Shown piece by piece: positions 1 through 9,224 of a stretch of DNA of 64,000 bases. The notes beneath the pieces were generated by a model. That model was given only the letters and a program-made list of their open reading frames with translations. It did not search any database and was not told the DNA's origin. The DNA is from Rhizobium sp. NLR16a (GTDB lineage Bacteria > Pseudomonadota > Alphaproteobacteria > Rhizobiales > Rhizobiaceae), in NCBI RefSeq assembly GCF_017948245.1, contig NZ_CP072865.1, forward strand, positions 2,009,501 through 2,073,500, given 5' to 3'. A program made the translations under genes and the position numbers. Position 1 is the stretch's first letter. Every line of letters starts with the position of its first letter.

Positions 1-697
1 TATTGGTGATGCCTTCGAGATAGATGTCGTCGGCCGCGATGCGATTGCCGAAGGCAAGCGTCGTCAGAATAGCGAGCTTGTGGGCGGTATCGTTGCCCTC
101 GATGTCGAAGGCGGGGTCGGCTTCGGCATAACCCAGCCGCTGCGCCTCCTTGAGGCATTCGGCGAAGGAAAGCCCCTCCTTCTCCATCTTGGTCAGGATG
201 TAATTGCAGGTGCCGTTCATGATGCCGTAGATGCGCGAGACGGCGTTGCCCGTCAGCGATTCGCGCAGCGCCTTGATGACGGGGATGCCACCGGCGACCG
301 CCGCCTCGAAATTCAACAGCGAGCCCTTCTCTTCCGCGATCGTCGCAAGCTCGACGCCGTGATAGGCGAGCAGCGCCTTGTTGGCTGTCACCACATGGAG
401 ACCACGCTGAAGTGCGGCGCGCACCGAGACGTTGGCAGCCCCTTCGGCGCCGCCCATCAGCTCGACGAAGACGTCGATATCACCCTTTTCGGCCAGATCC
501 TCGGGCCGATCGAACCAGGTGACGCCGCAAAGATCGACGCCTCGATCCCGCGTCTTGTCGCGCGCGGAAACTGCGGTGATCGTAATCGGACGCCCGCAGG
601 TGACGGCAAGCTCATTGCTCTTCTGCTGAATGATGCGGACAAGCGAGGCGCCAACGGTGCCTAAGCCCGCAATGCCGATTTTGAGGGCATCTGCCAT
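1..697 (-). CDS. hom: Homoserine dehydrogenase (N-terminal part; runs off the left edge)
   Basis: Reduces aspartate semialdehyde to homoserine with NAD(P)H, the branch point towards threonine and methionine. The visible 232 residues begin MADALKIGIAGLGTVG, a Rossmann nucleotide-binding loop (GLGTVG, residues 11-16). They continue through the ATANKALLAYHG-like segment and the family signature around NGTCNYILTKM. The stretch ending GYAEADPAFDIEGNDTAHK is the catalytic-domain signature. The C-terminal part, including any ACT domain, lies outside the window. The start is the ATG at 697. The next gene on the same strand, an aminotransferase, ends 61 bp upstream, so the two may be co-transcribed. 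Family assignment is secure. Confidence 0.95.
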   Translation of the reverse strand, partial: MADALKIGIAGLGTVGASLVRIIQQKSNELAVTCGRPITITAVSARDKTRDRGVDLCGVTWFDRPEDLAEKGDIDVFVELMGGAEGAANVSVRAALQRGLHVVTANKALLAYHGVELATIAEEKGSLLNFEAAVAGGIPVIKALRESLTGNAVSRIYGIMNGTCNYILTKMEKEGLSFAECLKEAQRLGYAEADPAFDIEGNDTAHKLAILTTLAFGNRIAADDIYLEGITN

Positions 698-758
698 GGA
701 TCGATCCTGAAATGTCTTGTGGCGGCAGCCGCCGAACGCGGCTGCCCAAGAGTTGGAA

Positions 759-1976
759 TTAACGGTGGGCGTTGAGCGAGATGACGTTATGCATCGTCTC
801 GTCTGCCGTCGACATGAACTTCTTGATGTTGCGCGCAGCCTGACGGATGCGGTGTTCATTCTCGACAAGCGCCAGACGGACATAGTCGTCGCCCATCTCG
901 CCAAAGCCGATGCCCGGAGCAACGGCGACGTCGGCCTTCTCGACCAGCAGCTTGGAGAACTCAAGCGAACCGAGATGACGGAACTTTTCCGGGATCTTCG
1001 CCCAGGCGAACATGGTGGCTGCCGGGGGCGGCACTTCGAAGCCGGCCTTGCCGAAGCTTTCGACCATGACGTCGCGGCGGCGCTTATAGACGTTGCGAAC
1101 TTCGGCAATGTCGGAGCCGTCGCCGTTCAGGGCATGCGTCGCCGCCACCTGAATCGGCGTGAAGGCGCCGTAATCGAGGTAGGATTTGACGCGGGTGAGC
1201 GCAGCGATCAGCCGCTCGTTGCCGACGGCAAAGCCCATGCGCCAGCCGGGCATGGAAAACGTCTTCGACATCGAGGTGAATTCGACCGTCACATCCATTG
1301 CGCCCGGCACTTCGAGAACCGACGGCGGCGGCGTGTCGTCGAAATAAATCTCCGAATAGGCAAGGTCGGACAGCACGATGATGTCGTGCTTCTTGGCGAA
1401 GGCGACGACGTCCTTGTAGAAATCGAGCGTCGCGACAAAGGCCGTCGGGTTCGAGGGATAGTTGAGGATCAGCGCCAGGGGCTTCGGGATCGAATGCCGG
1501 ACAGCGCGCTCAAGCGGCGGAAAGAAGGTCTCGTCCGGCTCAACCGACATCGAGCGGATCACGCCACCGGCCATCAGGAAGCCGAAGGCGTGGATCGGAT
1601 AGGTGGGATTCGGGCAAAGGATGACATCGCCGGGCGCGGTGATCGCCTGCGCCATATTGGCGAAGCCTTCCTTGGAGCCGAGGGTGGCGACCACCTGGGT
1701 ATCCGGGTTGAGCTTGACCCCGAAACGGCGGGCATAATAGGCGGCCTGGGCACGGCGCAGGCCCGGTATGCCCTTGGACGAGGAGTAACGGTGCGTGCGC
1801 GGATCCTGTACGACCTCGCACAGCTTGTCGACGATCGCCTGGGGAGTCGGAAGGTCAGGGTTTCCCATGCCGAGATCGATGATATCGGCGCCGCCCGCTC
1901 GCGCGCTTGCTTTCAAACGGTTGACCTGTTCGAAAACATAAGGCGGCAAACGCCGGACTTTGTGAAACTCTTCCAT
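759..1976 (-). CDS. alaC: PLP-dependent aminotransferase, AlaC / LL-diaminopimelate aminotransferase type
   Basis: Class I/II fold-type I aminotransferase of about 405 residues, usual for the family. The substrate-side motif GMGNPDLPTP is near the N-terminus. NYPSNPT and the PLP-lysine motif SMSKTFSMPGWRMGF (Lys238) are clear. Rhizobial homologues are named either LL-diaminopimelate aminotransferase or glutamate-pyruvate aminotransferase AlaC; the sequence alone does not settle which. Since rhizobia normally make lysine by the succinylase route, an AlaC-like role is preferred (inference). Start: the ATG at 1976 (MEEFHKVRR) has GGGGA six bases upstream. An in-frame ATG at 1988 would add four residues. 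It lies just upstream of hom on the same strand. Confidence 0.88.
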   Translation of the reverse strand: MEEFHKVRRLPPYVFEQVNRLKASARAGGADIIDLGMGNPDLPTPQAIVDKLCEVVQDPRTHRYSSSKGIPGLRRAQAAYYARRFGVKLNPDTQVVATLGSKEGFANMAQAITAPGDVILCPNPTYPIHAFGFLMAGGVIRSMSVEPDETFFPPLERAVRHSIPKPLALILNYPSNPTAFVATLDFYKDVVAFAKKHDIIVLSDLAYSEIYFDDTPPPSVLEVPGAMDVTVEFTSMSKTFSMPGWRMGFAVGNERLIAALTRVKSYLDYGAFTPIQVAATHALNGDGSDIAEVRNVYKRRRDVMVESFGKAGFEVPPPAATMFAWAKIPEKFRHLGSLEFSKLLVEKADVAVAPGIGFGEMGDDYVRLALVENEHRIRQAARNIKKFMSTADETMHNVISLNAHR

Positions 1977-2198
1977 TTCATTCCCCATGGAAAGGCGGCA
2001 TTTTAAGCCGCGGTCGAAGTTCGTTCCGTCTTCCGGCGGCTGCGACACGAACTTCACAATCGCAGCGCCGTATTCATCAGACCCAAGCCAAGCGGCAAAT
2101 CTTTGACGGAAAGGCCGCACAACCACGCATTATCGGGAAAATCGCATCTTCCGATCCATCCGGAAGGCTTTGCGTCCAAATTGCCTGAAAGGCAAGAT

Positions 2199-2612
2199 CT
2201 ATTTGGAGATTTCGGAGAGCGTCTGCGCGCCGTGCTCGGCAGCCAGGCGGCGCATTTCAGCGACCTTGGCCTGATATTCGGCTTCCGAGATCGTGCCGGC
2301 CTTGCGCCGGGCGGTAAGCGCGGTCAACTGATGCTGCAGTTCGGCCGCCTGCTCGTCGCTCATCTGGACATTGGCCGCCGTCAGCGGCGCGCCGAAATTC
2401 GGATAGCCGTCCGGTGATTTCGTCAGACCGCCCTCGACCGCCTCGCCCTTGGTTGCCGGCATGACGACGGCGGTCGGCGCCGCTCGCTTGGCGGCGGCTG
2501 CGGCTTTTTCCTCCGCCGTCAGATTGCATCCGGCAAGGGTCATCGCCGCCGCGGCGCAGATCAATGCGATGCGGTTGAAGGTTGCGATGCGCCGAATGCC
2601 GTTCTTGATCAT
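2199..2612 (-). CDS. Small lipoprotein, function unknown
   Basis: A 137-residue protein with a lipoprotein signal peptide: basic start (MIKNGIRR), hydrophobic stretch, then lipobox LAGC with the lipidated cysteine at residue 29. The mature part opens with an Ala/Lys-rich linker (EEKAAAAAKRAAP). It ends in a helical segment of about 45 residues (QLTALTARRKAGTISEAEYQAK) that resembles the short SHOCT-like oligomerisation helices. It is divergent from phaC, whose start lies about 100 bp away, and is probably envelope-anchored. No specific function can be assigned. Confidence 0.75.
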   Translation of the reverse strand: MIKNGIRRIATFNRIALICAAAAMTLAGCNLTAEEKAAAAAKRAAPTAVVMPATKGEAVEGGLTKSPDGYPNFGAPLTAANVQMSDEQAAELQHQLTALTARRKAGTISEAEYQAKVAEMRRLAAEHGAQTLSEISK

Positions 2613-2716
2613 GCCTCAAAATCCAGTTCTGATTGCCTCGACTGTTAAATTTGTCGCAGCCACAAAGCAATAGCACGAGCCGATGCGGGTGGAACTTGTT
2701 TTCTCGTTCGGTCACG

Positions 2717-4627
2717 ATGTACAACAAACGGATAAAAAGAGTGCTGCCGCCGGAGGAAATGGTGACCGACAGCAAGCAGGAGCGTGGCGGCCAGAAGAAT
2801 GGCGACAAGACCGGTTTCGACGCGACCGATCTCGAACCCTATCTGCTGAAGGATCCCGAGACCATGGCGATGAATTTCGCCCGGGCGCTCGAAAATCTCG
2901 GTCAGGCCGCCTCGGCCTGGCTTGCGCCGCGCGAACGCGGCGAGATCACCGAAACCGCCATCGATCCCATGACCGACATGGTCAAGACGCTTTCCAAGGT
3001 CACCGAATACTGGATTTCCGATCCCCGCCGCACCTTCGAGGCGCAGACTCAGCTGATGTCGTCCTTCTTCGGCATCTGGATGCGCTCGATGCAGCGCGTG
3101 CAGGGCACGCGCGGGATGCAGGGCGAGCCCCTGCCGCCCGAGCCCGACACCCGCAAGGACAAACGCTTTTCCGACGAGGATTGGCAGAAAAATCCGTTCT
3201 TCGATTTCCTCCGCCAGGTCTATTTCGTCACGAGCGATTGGGTTGACAAGCTGGTGTCGGAGACCGACGGCCTCGACGAGCACACCAAGCACAAGGCCGG
3301 ATTCTACGTGAAGCAGATCACGGCAGCGCTTTCGCCGAGCAACTTCATCGCTACCAACCCGCAGCTTTACCGCGAGACGATCGCAAGCAACGGCGAAAAC
3401 CTGGTGCGCGGCATGAAGATGCTCGCCGAGGACATCGCTGCCGGGAACGGCGAGCTTCGCCTTCGACAGACCGACATGACGAAATTCGCCGTTGGCCGCG
3501 ACATGGCGCTGACCCCGGGAAAAGTCATCGCCCAGAACGATATCTGCCAGATCATCCAGTACGAAGCCTCGACCGAAACCGTGCTGAAGCGGCCACTCCT
3601 GATCTGCCCGCCCTGGATCAACAAGTTCTATATTCTCGACCTCAACCCGCAGAAATCCTTCATCAAATGGTGCGTAGACCAGGGCCAGACCGTTTTCGTC
3701 ATATCCTGGGTCAATCCGGATGCGCGTCACGCCGAGAAGGACTGGGGGGCCTATGCCCGCGAGGGCGTCGATTTCGCGCTCGAGACGATCGAGAAGGCGA
3801 CCGGCGAGAAGGACGTCAATGCCGTCGGCTACTGCGTCGGCGGCACGCTTCTGGCCGCGACACTGGCGCTGCACGCCAAGGAGAAAAACCGGCGCATCAA
3901 GACCGCGACGCTCTTCACCACTCAGGTTGATTTCACCCATGCCGGCGATCTCAAGGTCTTCGTCGACGAGGAGCAGCTTGCCGCGCTCGAAGAGCATATG
4001 AAGGCGACCGGCTATCTCGACGGCACGAAGATGTCGATGGCCTTCAACATGCTGCGCGCTTCCGAGCTGATCTGGCCTTATTTCGTCAACAGCTATCTCA
4101 AGGGCCAGGAGCCCCTGCCCTTCGACCTCTTGTTCTGGAACGCCGATTCGACGCGCATGGCGGCGGCAAACCACGCCTTCTACCTGCGAAACTGCTATCT
4201 GCGCAATGCGTTGACGCAGAACGAGATGATCCTCGACGGCAAGCGCGTATCGCTGAAGGATGTGAAGATCCCAATCTATAATCTCGCCACACGCGAGGAC
4301 CACATCGCGCCCGCAAAATCGGTCTTCCTCGGCAGCCAGTTCTTCGGCGGCAAGGTGGAATTCGTCGTCACCGGCTCGGGACATATTGCCGGCGTCGTGA
4401 ACCCGCCCGACAAGAAGAAATACCAGTTCTGGACGGGCGGCCCGGCCAAGGGCGACTATGAGACCTGGCTCGAGCGGGCCACCGAGACGCCGGGATCGTG
4501 GTGGCCGCATTGGCAGGCGTGGATCGAGACGCAGGACGGCAGACGCGTTGCGGCGCGCAAACCCGGCGGCGATGCGCTGAACGCGATCGAAGAAGCACCG
4601 GGAAGTTATGTGATGGAACGCACCTGA
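2717..4627 (+). CDS. phaC: Class I poly(3-hydroxyalkanoate) synthase
   Basis: Polymerises (R)-3-hydroxyacyl-CoA into polyhydroxybutyrate on the surface of storage granules. The 636-residue length from the ATG at 2717 (MYNKRIKRVLPPEE) fits rhizobial PhaC. An in-frame ATG at 2759 sits only two bases after GGAGG and is less likely. The N-terminal PhaC domain is followed by an alpha/beta-hydrolase core. Its lipase-like box is GYCVGG with catalytic Cys373. The other triad members appear in REDHIAP (Asp) and GSGHIAG (His). It stands alone here; phaA/phaB are not adjacent. A divergent lipoprotein gene precedes it, so the short intervening region should hold both promoters. Confidence 0.96.
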   Translation: MYNKRIKRVLPPEEMVTDSKQERGGQKNGDKTGFDATDLEPYLLKDPETMAMNFARALENLGQAASAWLAPRERGEITETAIDPMTDMVKTLSKVTEYWISDPRRTFEAQTQLMSSFFGIWMRSMQRVQGTRGMQGEPLPPEPDTRKDKRFSDEDWQKNPFFDFLRQVYFVTSDWVDKLVSETDGLDEHTKHKAGFYVKQITAALSPSNFIATNPQLYRETIASNGENLVRGMKMLAEDIAAGNGELRLRQTDMTKFAVGRDMALTPGKVIAQNDICQIIQYEASTETVLKRPLLICPPWINKFYILDLNPQKSFIKWCVDQGQTVFVISWVNPDARHAEKDWGAYAREGVDFALETIEKATGEKDVNAVGYCVGGTLLAATLALHAKEKNRRIKTATLFTTQVDFTHAGDLKVFVDEEQLAALEEHMKATGYLDGTKMSMAFNMLRASELIWPYFVNSYLKGQEPLPFDLLFWNADSTRMAAANHAFYLRNCYLRNALTQNEMILDGKRVSLKDVKIPIYNLATREDHIAPAKSVFLGSQFFGGKVEFVVTGSGHIAGVVNPPDKKKYQFWTGGPAKGDYETWLERATETPGSWWPHWQAWIETQDGRRVAARKPGGDALNAIEEAPGSYVMERT

Positions 4628-4835
4628 GACGCCGGCAGGCATCTCTTTTTGAGGCATCCCAAGAAACAGCGATATCGCGTAAACAAATTAGAAACCATAA
4701 TTCGTCATCCTCGCGAAACAGTCGGAAGTCGCGGGCGGCCTAAATTCGGCCCCTTTGCGCCCTTACCGGCCCCGGCGAAGTTTTAGTCAGTCAGTGCCGC
4801 CGGCCTGCGTAGCGAGTTTGAAAGACGAGTGTAGT

Positions 4836-6173
4836 ATGGCGTTTGCGGTAGGGACGTTGGATAACGTCGCCCCTCTTGGCGGATCTGCTTTGCGTTCGCG
4901 CAGATCTCGCGGTTTTCTTTACGGTGTCGTCGGCGCCGGGCTTTTAACCTCAACATGGCTGATCGCGACCTTGGCAACGATGCATTCGGTGGCCACGCCC
5001 TTTTCTCCACCCGATCGGCTGGCACAGATCGGGGCCGCCCCAAAGGTGGCGCCGTCAGCTCGCCTTGAGCGGTTGATCCATGTCGGCAAGGGTGACCGGC
5101 TGACAGCCTTCGACGCAAAGCCGAAGATGCCGCTGACGGCAAGCCTCATCCAGTCTCACGCCGAAAAGACTGCCGCCGCCGCAACGGCATTGGCAGCTCT
5201 TGCGAAAAGCAATCGGCTCGTCACGGCCGCCGAGCAACCGGTCGTCGCCGCGATTTCCGACAGTGCCAAGTTCCGCAAGGATGATGCGATCGCGCTGCCG
5301 CCGGTCGAACTCGCCTCGGCAGAGATTGAAGAAGACGACAGCAACCGGATCATCGTCCCGTCGAAGGAGGCCGTCGCCGCAGCCCAACTCCAGGCGATGC
5401 TGGTGCTTGCCGATGCAGACCCCCGGCAGATCGCGCCGGCCCCGATCGAGCCGATCGCGTCTCCTGTCAGGACCGCCTCAGTTCCTGCAACGGAATCAGC
5501 ACCGGTGGTGGTCGCAACGGCAGAGGATCAACCCTTCGATCTCGTCCTGTCGCCCGACGCAGGTTCCGTGCCGTTGCCGATGGCGCGTCCGGACGGACTC
5601 ATCGGCAAACCGGCGCCGGCCGCCAAGGGTGCGCAGCGCTCAGCTGGGCCGGCCCTGGCCTATGCCCAGCCGAACTCGCCGATCGTGGACGATGAGGACG
5701 ATGCCGTGCCGCGTTACGACAAGCCGGTCTTCTCGCCGAAACTGCGGGCAGGCGTCGCGATCTACGACATCGAAAACAGCACCGTCTACCTGCCGAACGG
5801 CGAACGGCTGGAGGCTCATTCCGGTCTCGGAAAGATGCGCGACAACCCGCGCTACGTGGATAAGAAGATGCGCGGACCGACGCCGCCGCACACCTATGTC
5901 CTCACGATGCGCGAGGCCCTCTTTCACGGTGTCGAAGCGCTGCGTTTGACACCGGTGGAAGGCTCGGACGCCATCTTCGACCGCGTCGGCCTGCTCGCCC
6001 ACACCTATATGCTCGGCAAGAACGGCGATTCCAACGGCTGCGTTTCCTTCAAGGATTACAAGCGCTTTCTGGCCGCTTACAAACGCGGCGAGATCAAGCA
6101 GCTCGTGGTGGTGCCGCGGCTGAACAACAAGCCCGCCTCGACGCTCGCCTCGCTGTTTTCGTCGCGCAGCTAG
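4836..6173 (+). CDS. DUF2778 / Tlde1-like L,D-transpeptidase-fold envelope protein
   Basis: A 445-residue protein with one N-terminal transmembrane segment (about residues 28-50, YGVVGAGLLTSTWLIATLA). A long Pro/Ala-rich, low-complexity periplasmic linker of about 250 residues follows. The C-terminal domain of about 130 residues starts near GVAIYDIENSTVYLPNGE. That domain carries the HTYMLGKNGDSNGCVSF pattern: a histidine and an NGCVS cysteine motif typical of DUF2778. DUF2778 is related to the Tlde1 peptidoglycan-targeting L,D-transpeptidase-like effectors. Rhizobiales often carry several chromosomal copies with an N-terminal anchor, so a cell-wall remodelling role is more likely than an exported toxin. 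No immunity gene is seen beside it. The start ATG at 4836 was chosen because upstream codons lack coding character. Confidence 0.78.
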   Translation: MAFAVGTLDNVAPLGGSALRSRRSRGFLYGVVGAGLLTSTWLIATLATMHSVATPFSPPDRLAQIGAAPKVAPSARLERLIHVGKGDRLTAFDAKPKMPLTASLIQSHAEKTAAAATALAALAKSNRLVTAAEQPVVAAISDSAKFRKDDAIALPPVELASAEIEEDDSNRIIVPSKEAVAAAQLQAMLVLADADPRQIAPAPIEPIASPVRTASVPATESAPVVVATAEDQPFDLVLSPDAGSVPLPMARPDGLIGKPAPAAKGAQRSAGPALAYAQPNSPIVDDEDDAVPRYDKPVFSPKLRAGVAIYDIENSTVYLPNGERLEAHSGLGKMRDNPRYVDKKMRGPTPPHTYVLTMREALFHGVEALRLTPVEGSDAIFDRVGLLAHTYMLGKNGDSNGCVSFKDYKRFLAAYKRGEIKQLVVVPRLNNKPASTLASLFSSRS

Positions 6174-6176
6174 TTT

Positions 6177-6447
6177 AGAGCTTTTCCGGGTTAGATTGAA
6201 TCATTCTGTTGGCTCAAACGGAGTCGGATGGTCGACCGGCCGGCGCGCGTCGTAGCCCAGCTCTACGGCCAAGCCGGCCGGTCGATCAGCCGGCCCGTTT
6301 CAGCCAACCCGAAGGGCCGGGCATGTTTCCGCCAGGATCAAAGGCGATCGGCTCGGACGTACCTTGGGGTATGCCCGTCGCCAATCGCCTTTGCCCTGAC
6401 GAAAACCTGCTCCGGCAGAATGCTTCAATCTAACCCGGAAAAGCTCT
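6177..6447. repeat. Intergenic element bounded by 32-bp inverted repeats (RIME/MITE-like)
   Basis: Positions 6177-6208 (beginning AGAGCTTTTCCGGGTTAGAT) and 6416-6447 are inverted copies of each other with a single mismatch. Two further palindromic arms lie inside: GTCGACCGGCCGGC near 6231 pairs with GCCGGCCGGTCGA near 6273, and CAAAGGCGAT near 6340 pairs with ATCGCCTTTG near 6383. The element fills almost the whole gap between two convergent genes and holds no convincing gene. The organisation resembles rhizobial intergenic mosaic elements (RIME) or a MITE. It may also act as a bidirectional terminator. Confidence 0.7.
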
Positions 6448-6485
6448 GGGAGCAGGTGGGCAAGCAGCCGCTTGCCCCCGCAGCC

Positions 6486-7643
6486 CTACTTCAGCCAGAC
6501 TGCTATCCGCTCCACCGCCTCGGCGATCTCGCCTTGCGAACCCGCATAGGAGAGACGCAATGTTCGATGTCCCTCCAGCGGATCGAAATCCAGGCCCGGC
6601 GTCGCCGCGACGTTGATTTCTGCGAGCATGCGTTTGGCAAAACCCATGCTGTCATTGGTGAAGCGCGAAACATCGATATAGGCGTAGAAGGCGCCGTCCA
6701 TCGGCGAAGCGGGCGCAAGACCGATCCTGGGCAGGCGGTCGAGCAGCAGCGCGCGGTTTGCGGCGTAGCTCGCCTTGACATGATCAAGCTCTTCGCTTGC
6801 GCCAAGCGCGGCCACCGCTGCAATCTGGGAGAGCTCGGGCGGCGAGATATAGAGGCTCTGCGCCACCCGCTCGATCGGCCGCACCAGGCGCTCCGGCAGC
6901 ACCATCCAGCCGATTCGCCAGCCAGTCATGCAGTAATATTTGGAGAAGGAGTTGATGACGACCGCCTCGTCGGTCAGCTCAAGCGCGCTCGCCTCCTCCC
7001 CAGCGAAAGTCAGCCCATGATAGATCTCATCCGAGATGAAGGCGATGGATTGGGCCGCGCAGTAATCCGCAAGCGCCTTCAACCCGTCACGGCCGGTCAC
7101 CGTGCCGGTCGGGTTGGCGGGGCTTGCGAGCAGCACGCCTTTGAGCCTGACGCCGCTTTGCTGCTGCGCCGCCTCGAGGCTCTCAGGTGTCAGGGTGAAG
7201 TGGGTCTCGGCCGTCACCGGCACTTCGAGAACCTTCAGCCCAAGCGCGCCGAGAATATTGCGATAAGCGGGATAGCCCGGTCTCGCGATCGCCACGGCAT
7301 CGCCGGCATCGAAAAGCGACAGAAAGGCAAGATTGAACCCTGCCGAGGAACCTGTGGTTATCGCGATGCGCTTGGGATCGATCTCCAGGCCGTGACGGTC
7401 CCTGTAGTGCCAGGCAAGTGCGGATTTCAGCCGCGCCGTCCCCAGCGCATCCGTATAACCGATCCGGCCTTCGACAAGGGCGGCGCGTGCCGCTTCGAGC
7501 GCAGCTCGAGGCGCGGGATGCGAGGGCTGGCCGACCGCCATCGAGATAACGGCGTGACCCGCTGCCCGCCGCTTCGTCGCCTCCGCCAACACATCCATGG
7601 CATGAAAAGGCTCGACTTCGCTGCGTTTCGATATGGAAAACAA
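6486..7643 (-). CDS. Class I/II PLP-dependent aminotransferase
   Basis: A 385-residue fold-type I aminotransferase of the AspC/PatA-like group. Visible motifs are VGQPSHPAP near the N-terminus, SPANPTGT, SDEIYHGLTF and the PLP-lysine motif NSFSKYYCMTGWRIGW (Lys235), with a C-terminal LRLSYAG arginine that usually binds the substrate carboxylate. Substrate is not predictable; rhizobial homologues are annotated as generic aminotransferases. The listed start is a TTG at 7643 with a GAGAAG-like ribosome site upstream. An internal ATG at 7598 is possible but would remove conserved residues. Confidence 0.85.
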   Translation of the reverse strand: MFSISKRSEVEPFHAMDVLAEATKRRAAGHAVISMAVGQPSHPAPRAALEAARAALVEGRIGYTDALGTARLKSALAWHYRDRHGLEIDPKRIAITTGSSAGFNLAFLSLFDAGDAVAIARPGYPAYRNILGALGLKVLEVPVTAETHFTLTPESLEAAQQQSGVRLKGVLLASPANPTGTVTGRDGLKALADYCAAQSIAFISDEIYHGLTFAGEEASALELTDEAVVINSFSKYYCMTGWRIGWMVLPERLVRPIERVAQSLYISPPELSQIAAVAALGASEELDHVKASYAANRALLLDRLPRIGLAPASPMDGAFYAYIDVSRFTNDSMGFAKRMLAEINVAATPGLDFDPLEGHRTLRLSYAGSQGEIAEAVERIAVWLK

Positions 7644-7847
7644 GATCGCTTCTCGCTTGGCTTCTTCGCTGTTGGCCAGACAATTGCCGCATTAATCGGC
7701 TCATCACAATCCCGCGAGGGCGGTGCAGGGATGAAAATTCCTGTTTGAACAGAACTCGACGCACCGTACCTTGACGCGACGCGTTCAAGTCCATAACCCG
7801 GCGACGGTTTTCTCGACCAAGACCACATCGCCGATGACGAGGATATC

Positions 7848-8606
7848 ATGGCCTTCTTCCCGAAAAACTTCACCGCACTGGCGCTTGCCGCATCGATCGC
7901 GATCCCGTTTCCGGCCGCAGCGCTCGACGATCAGCAGAAGAAGGAGTTCGGCGAATTCATCAAGCAATATCTGATCGAAAATCCGGAGATCATGCTCGAC
8001 GTCCAGGAGGCGCTGCAGAAGAAGCAGGAAGCCGCGCGGCTGGTGAAGGCCAATATGGCGATCGAGGAGAACACCGCGAACATCTTCAATTCAAAGGATG
8101 ACGTCACGCTCGGCAATCCCAAGGGCGATGTGACCGTCGTCGAATTCTTCGATTATAATTGCACCTACTGCCGTCACGCGCTTCCCGATATGCAGGCGAT
8201 GCTGAAGAAGGACACGAACGTCCGCTTCGTACTCAAGGAATTCCCGATCCTCGGGCCGGATTCGGTTGCCGCCCACAAAGTGGCCGACGCTTTCCGCAGG
8301 CTGGCGCCTGCGAAATATGCCGATTTCCATATCGCCCTTCTCAGCAGCGAAGGCCGCGCCTCGGAAGAAAGCGCGATCGCCGTCGCAGGCTCTCTCGGCA
8401 TCAGCGAAGACAAGATTCGTGCCGAGATGGCGAAGAGCCCGAACGATGGGATCGTTCAGGCGACCTATCAGCTTGCCTCCAGTCTCGGCATCAGCGGCAC
8501 GCCCTCTTATGTCATCGGCAACGAGCTGGTCCCGGGCGCCGTCGGGCTCGACGATCTCGAAGCCAAGGTCAAGAACATGCGCAGCTGCGGCAAGACCGCC
8601 TGCTGA
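7848..8606 (+). CDS. DsbA-family periplasmic thiol:disulfide oxidoreductase (ScsC/Com1-like)
   Basis: A 252-residue protein with a Sec signal peptide (cleavage probably after PAAA, residue about 25). A helical N-terminal arm follows (QQKKEFGEFIKQYLIENPEIM), as in ScsC/Com1 proteins. The thioredoxin-fold DsbA domain has the redox motif CTYC (Cys105, Cys108) and a cis-Pro loop in SGTPSYVIG. It probably introduces or isomerises disulfides in exported proteins. GACGAGGA precedes the ATG at 7848. The C-terminus has an additional cysteine pair (CGKTAC) of unknown relevance. It stands upstream of aroQ on the same strand, 160 bp away. Confidence 0.88.
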   Translation: MAFFPKNFTALALAASIAIPFPAAALDDQQKKEFGEFIKQYLIENPEIMLDVQEALQKKQEAARLVKANMAIEENTANIFNSKDDVTLGNPKGDVTVVEFFDYNCTYCRHALPDMQAMLKKDTNVRFVLKEFPILGPDSVAAHKVADAFRRLAPAKYADFHIALLSSEGRASEESAIAVAGSLGISEDKIRAEMAKSPNDGIVQATYQLASSLGISGTPSYVIGNELVPGAVGLDDLEAKVKNMRSCGKTAC

Positions 8607-8766
8607 GGAATCAGACAGCCGACCGGCCGCTCATCAAACCGCCAGAATCGAAGCGTTGCAGCCATGTGGACAAATGTGGCGCGATTCCTGCCGGCCAACC
8701 CGTAAGGGCTTTCATTCAGCCCTCGCGGAGTCTATAGGTTGCCGTCGTGCATTTACGGAACATTCG

Positions 8767-9204
8767 ATGACGCAAACGATTTTTGTCCTGAACGGGCCAA
8801 ACCTGAACATGCTGGGCAAACGAGAGCCCGCGATTTATGGCGGCAAGACGCTCAAGGACATCGAGGCAGACTGCAAGGCAGCAGGGCGCGAGCTCGGCTT
8901 TGATATCGACTTCCGTCAGAGCAACCATGAAGGCACGCTCGTGGACTGGTTCCACGAGGCCGACGAAAAGGCCGCTGGCGTCGCCATCAATGCAGGCGCC
9001 TACACGCATACTTCAGTCGCGCTGCACGACGCGATCCGCGCTATTTCAATTCCCGTCATCGAACTTCACATATCCAACGTCCATGCACGGGAAGAATTTC
9101 GCCACGAGTCGATGATCGCGCCGGCATGCAAGGGCGTGATTTGCGGCTTCGGGCCTCACAGCTACATCCTGGCGCTCCATGCGCTGAAGAACATCACGGC
9201 ATAA
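8767..9204 (+). CDS. aroQ: 3-dehydroquinate dehydratase, type II
   Basis: Catalyses dehydration of 3-dehydroquinate to 3-dehydroshikimate in the shikimate pathway. At 145 residues it has the usual size. The family fingerprint is complete: NGPNLNMLGKREPAIYG (active-site tyrosine loop), QSNHEGTLVDW, INAGAYTHTSVALHDA and the catalytic-histidine segment ELHISNVHAREEFRH. It precedes accB by 20 bp, and the aroQ-accB-accC arrangement is typical of alphaproteobacteria, so an operon is likely. Confidence 0.97.
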   Translation: MTQTIFVLNGPNLNMLGKREPAIYGGKTLKDIEADCKAAGRELGFDIDFRQSNHEGTLVDWFHEADEKAAGVAINAGAYTHTSVALHDAIRAISIPVIELHISNVHAREEFRHESMIAPACKGVICGFGPHSYILALHALKNITA

Positions 9205-9224
9205 GAAGAAGACAGGGCAACACC

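Noticed and set aside
717..2006. 429-codon open frame antisense to the AlaC-like aminotransferase
   Set aside because: Antisense shadow; low complexity, His/Arg/Asp-rich product.
2645..4657. 670-codon open frame antisense to phaC
   Set aside because: Shadow of the strong codon bias of phaC in high-GC DNA; Leu/Arg/Gly/His-rich product, no domain, no ribosome site.
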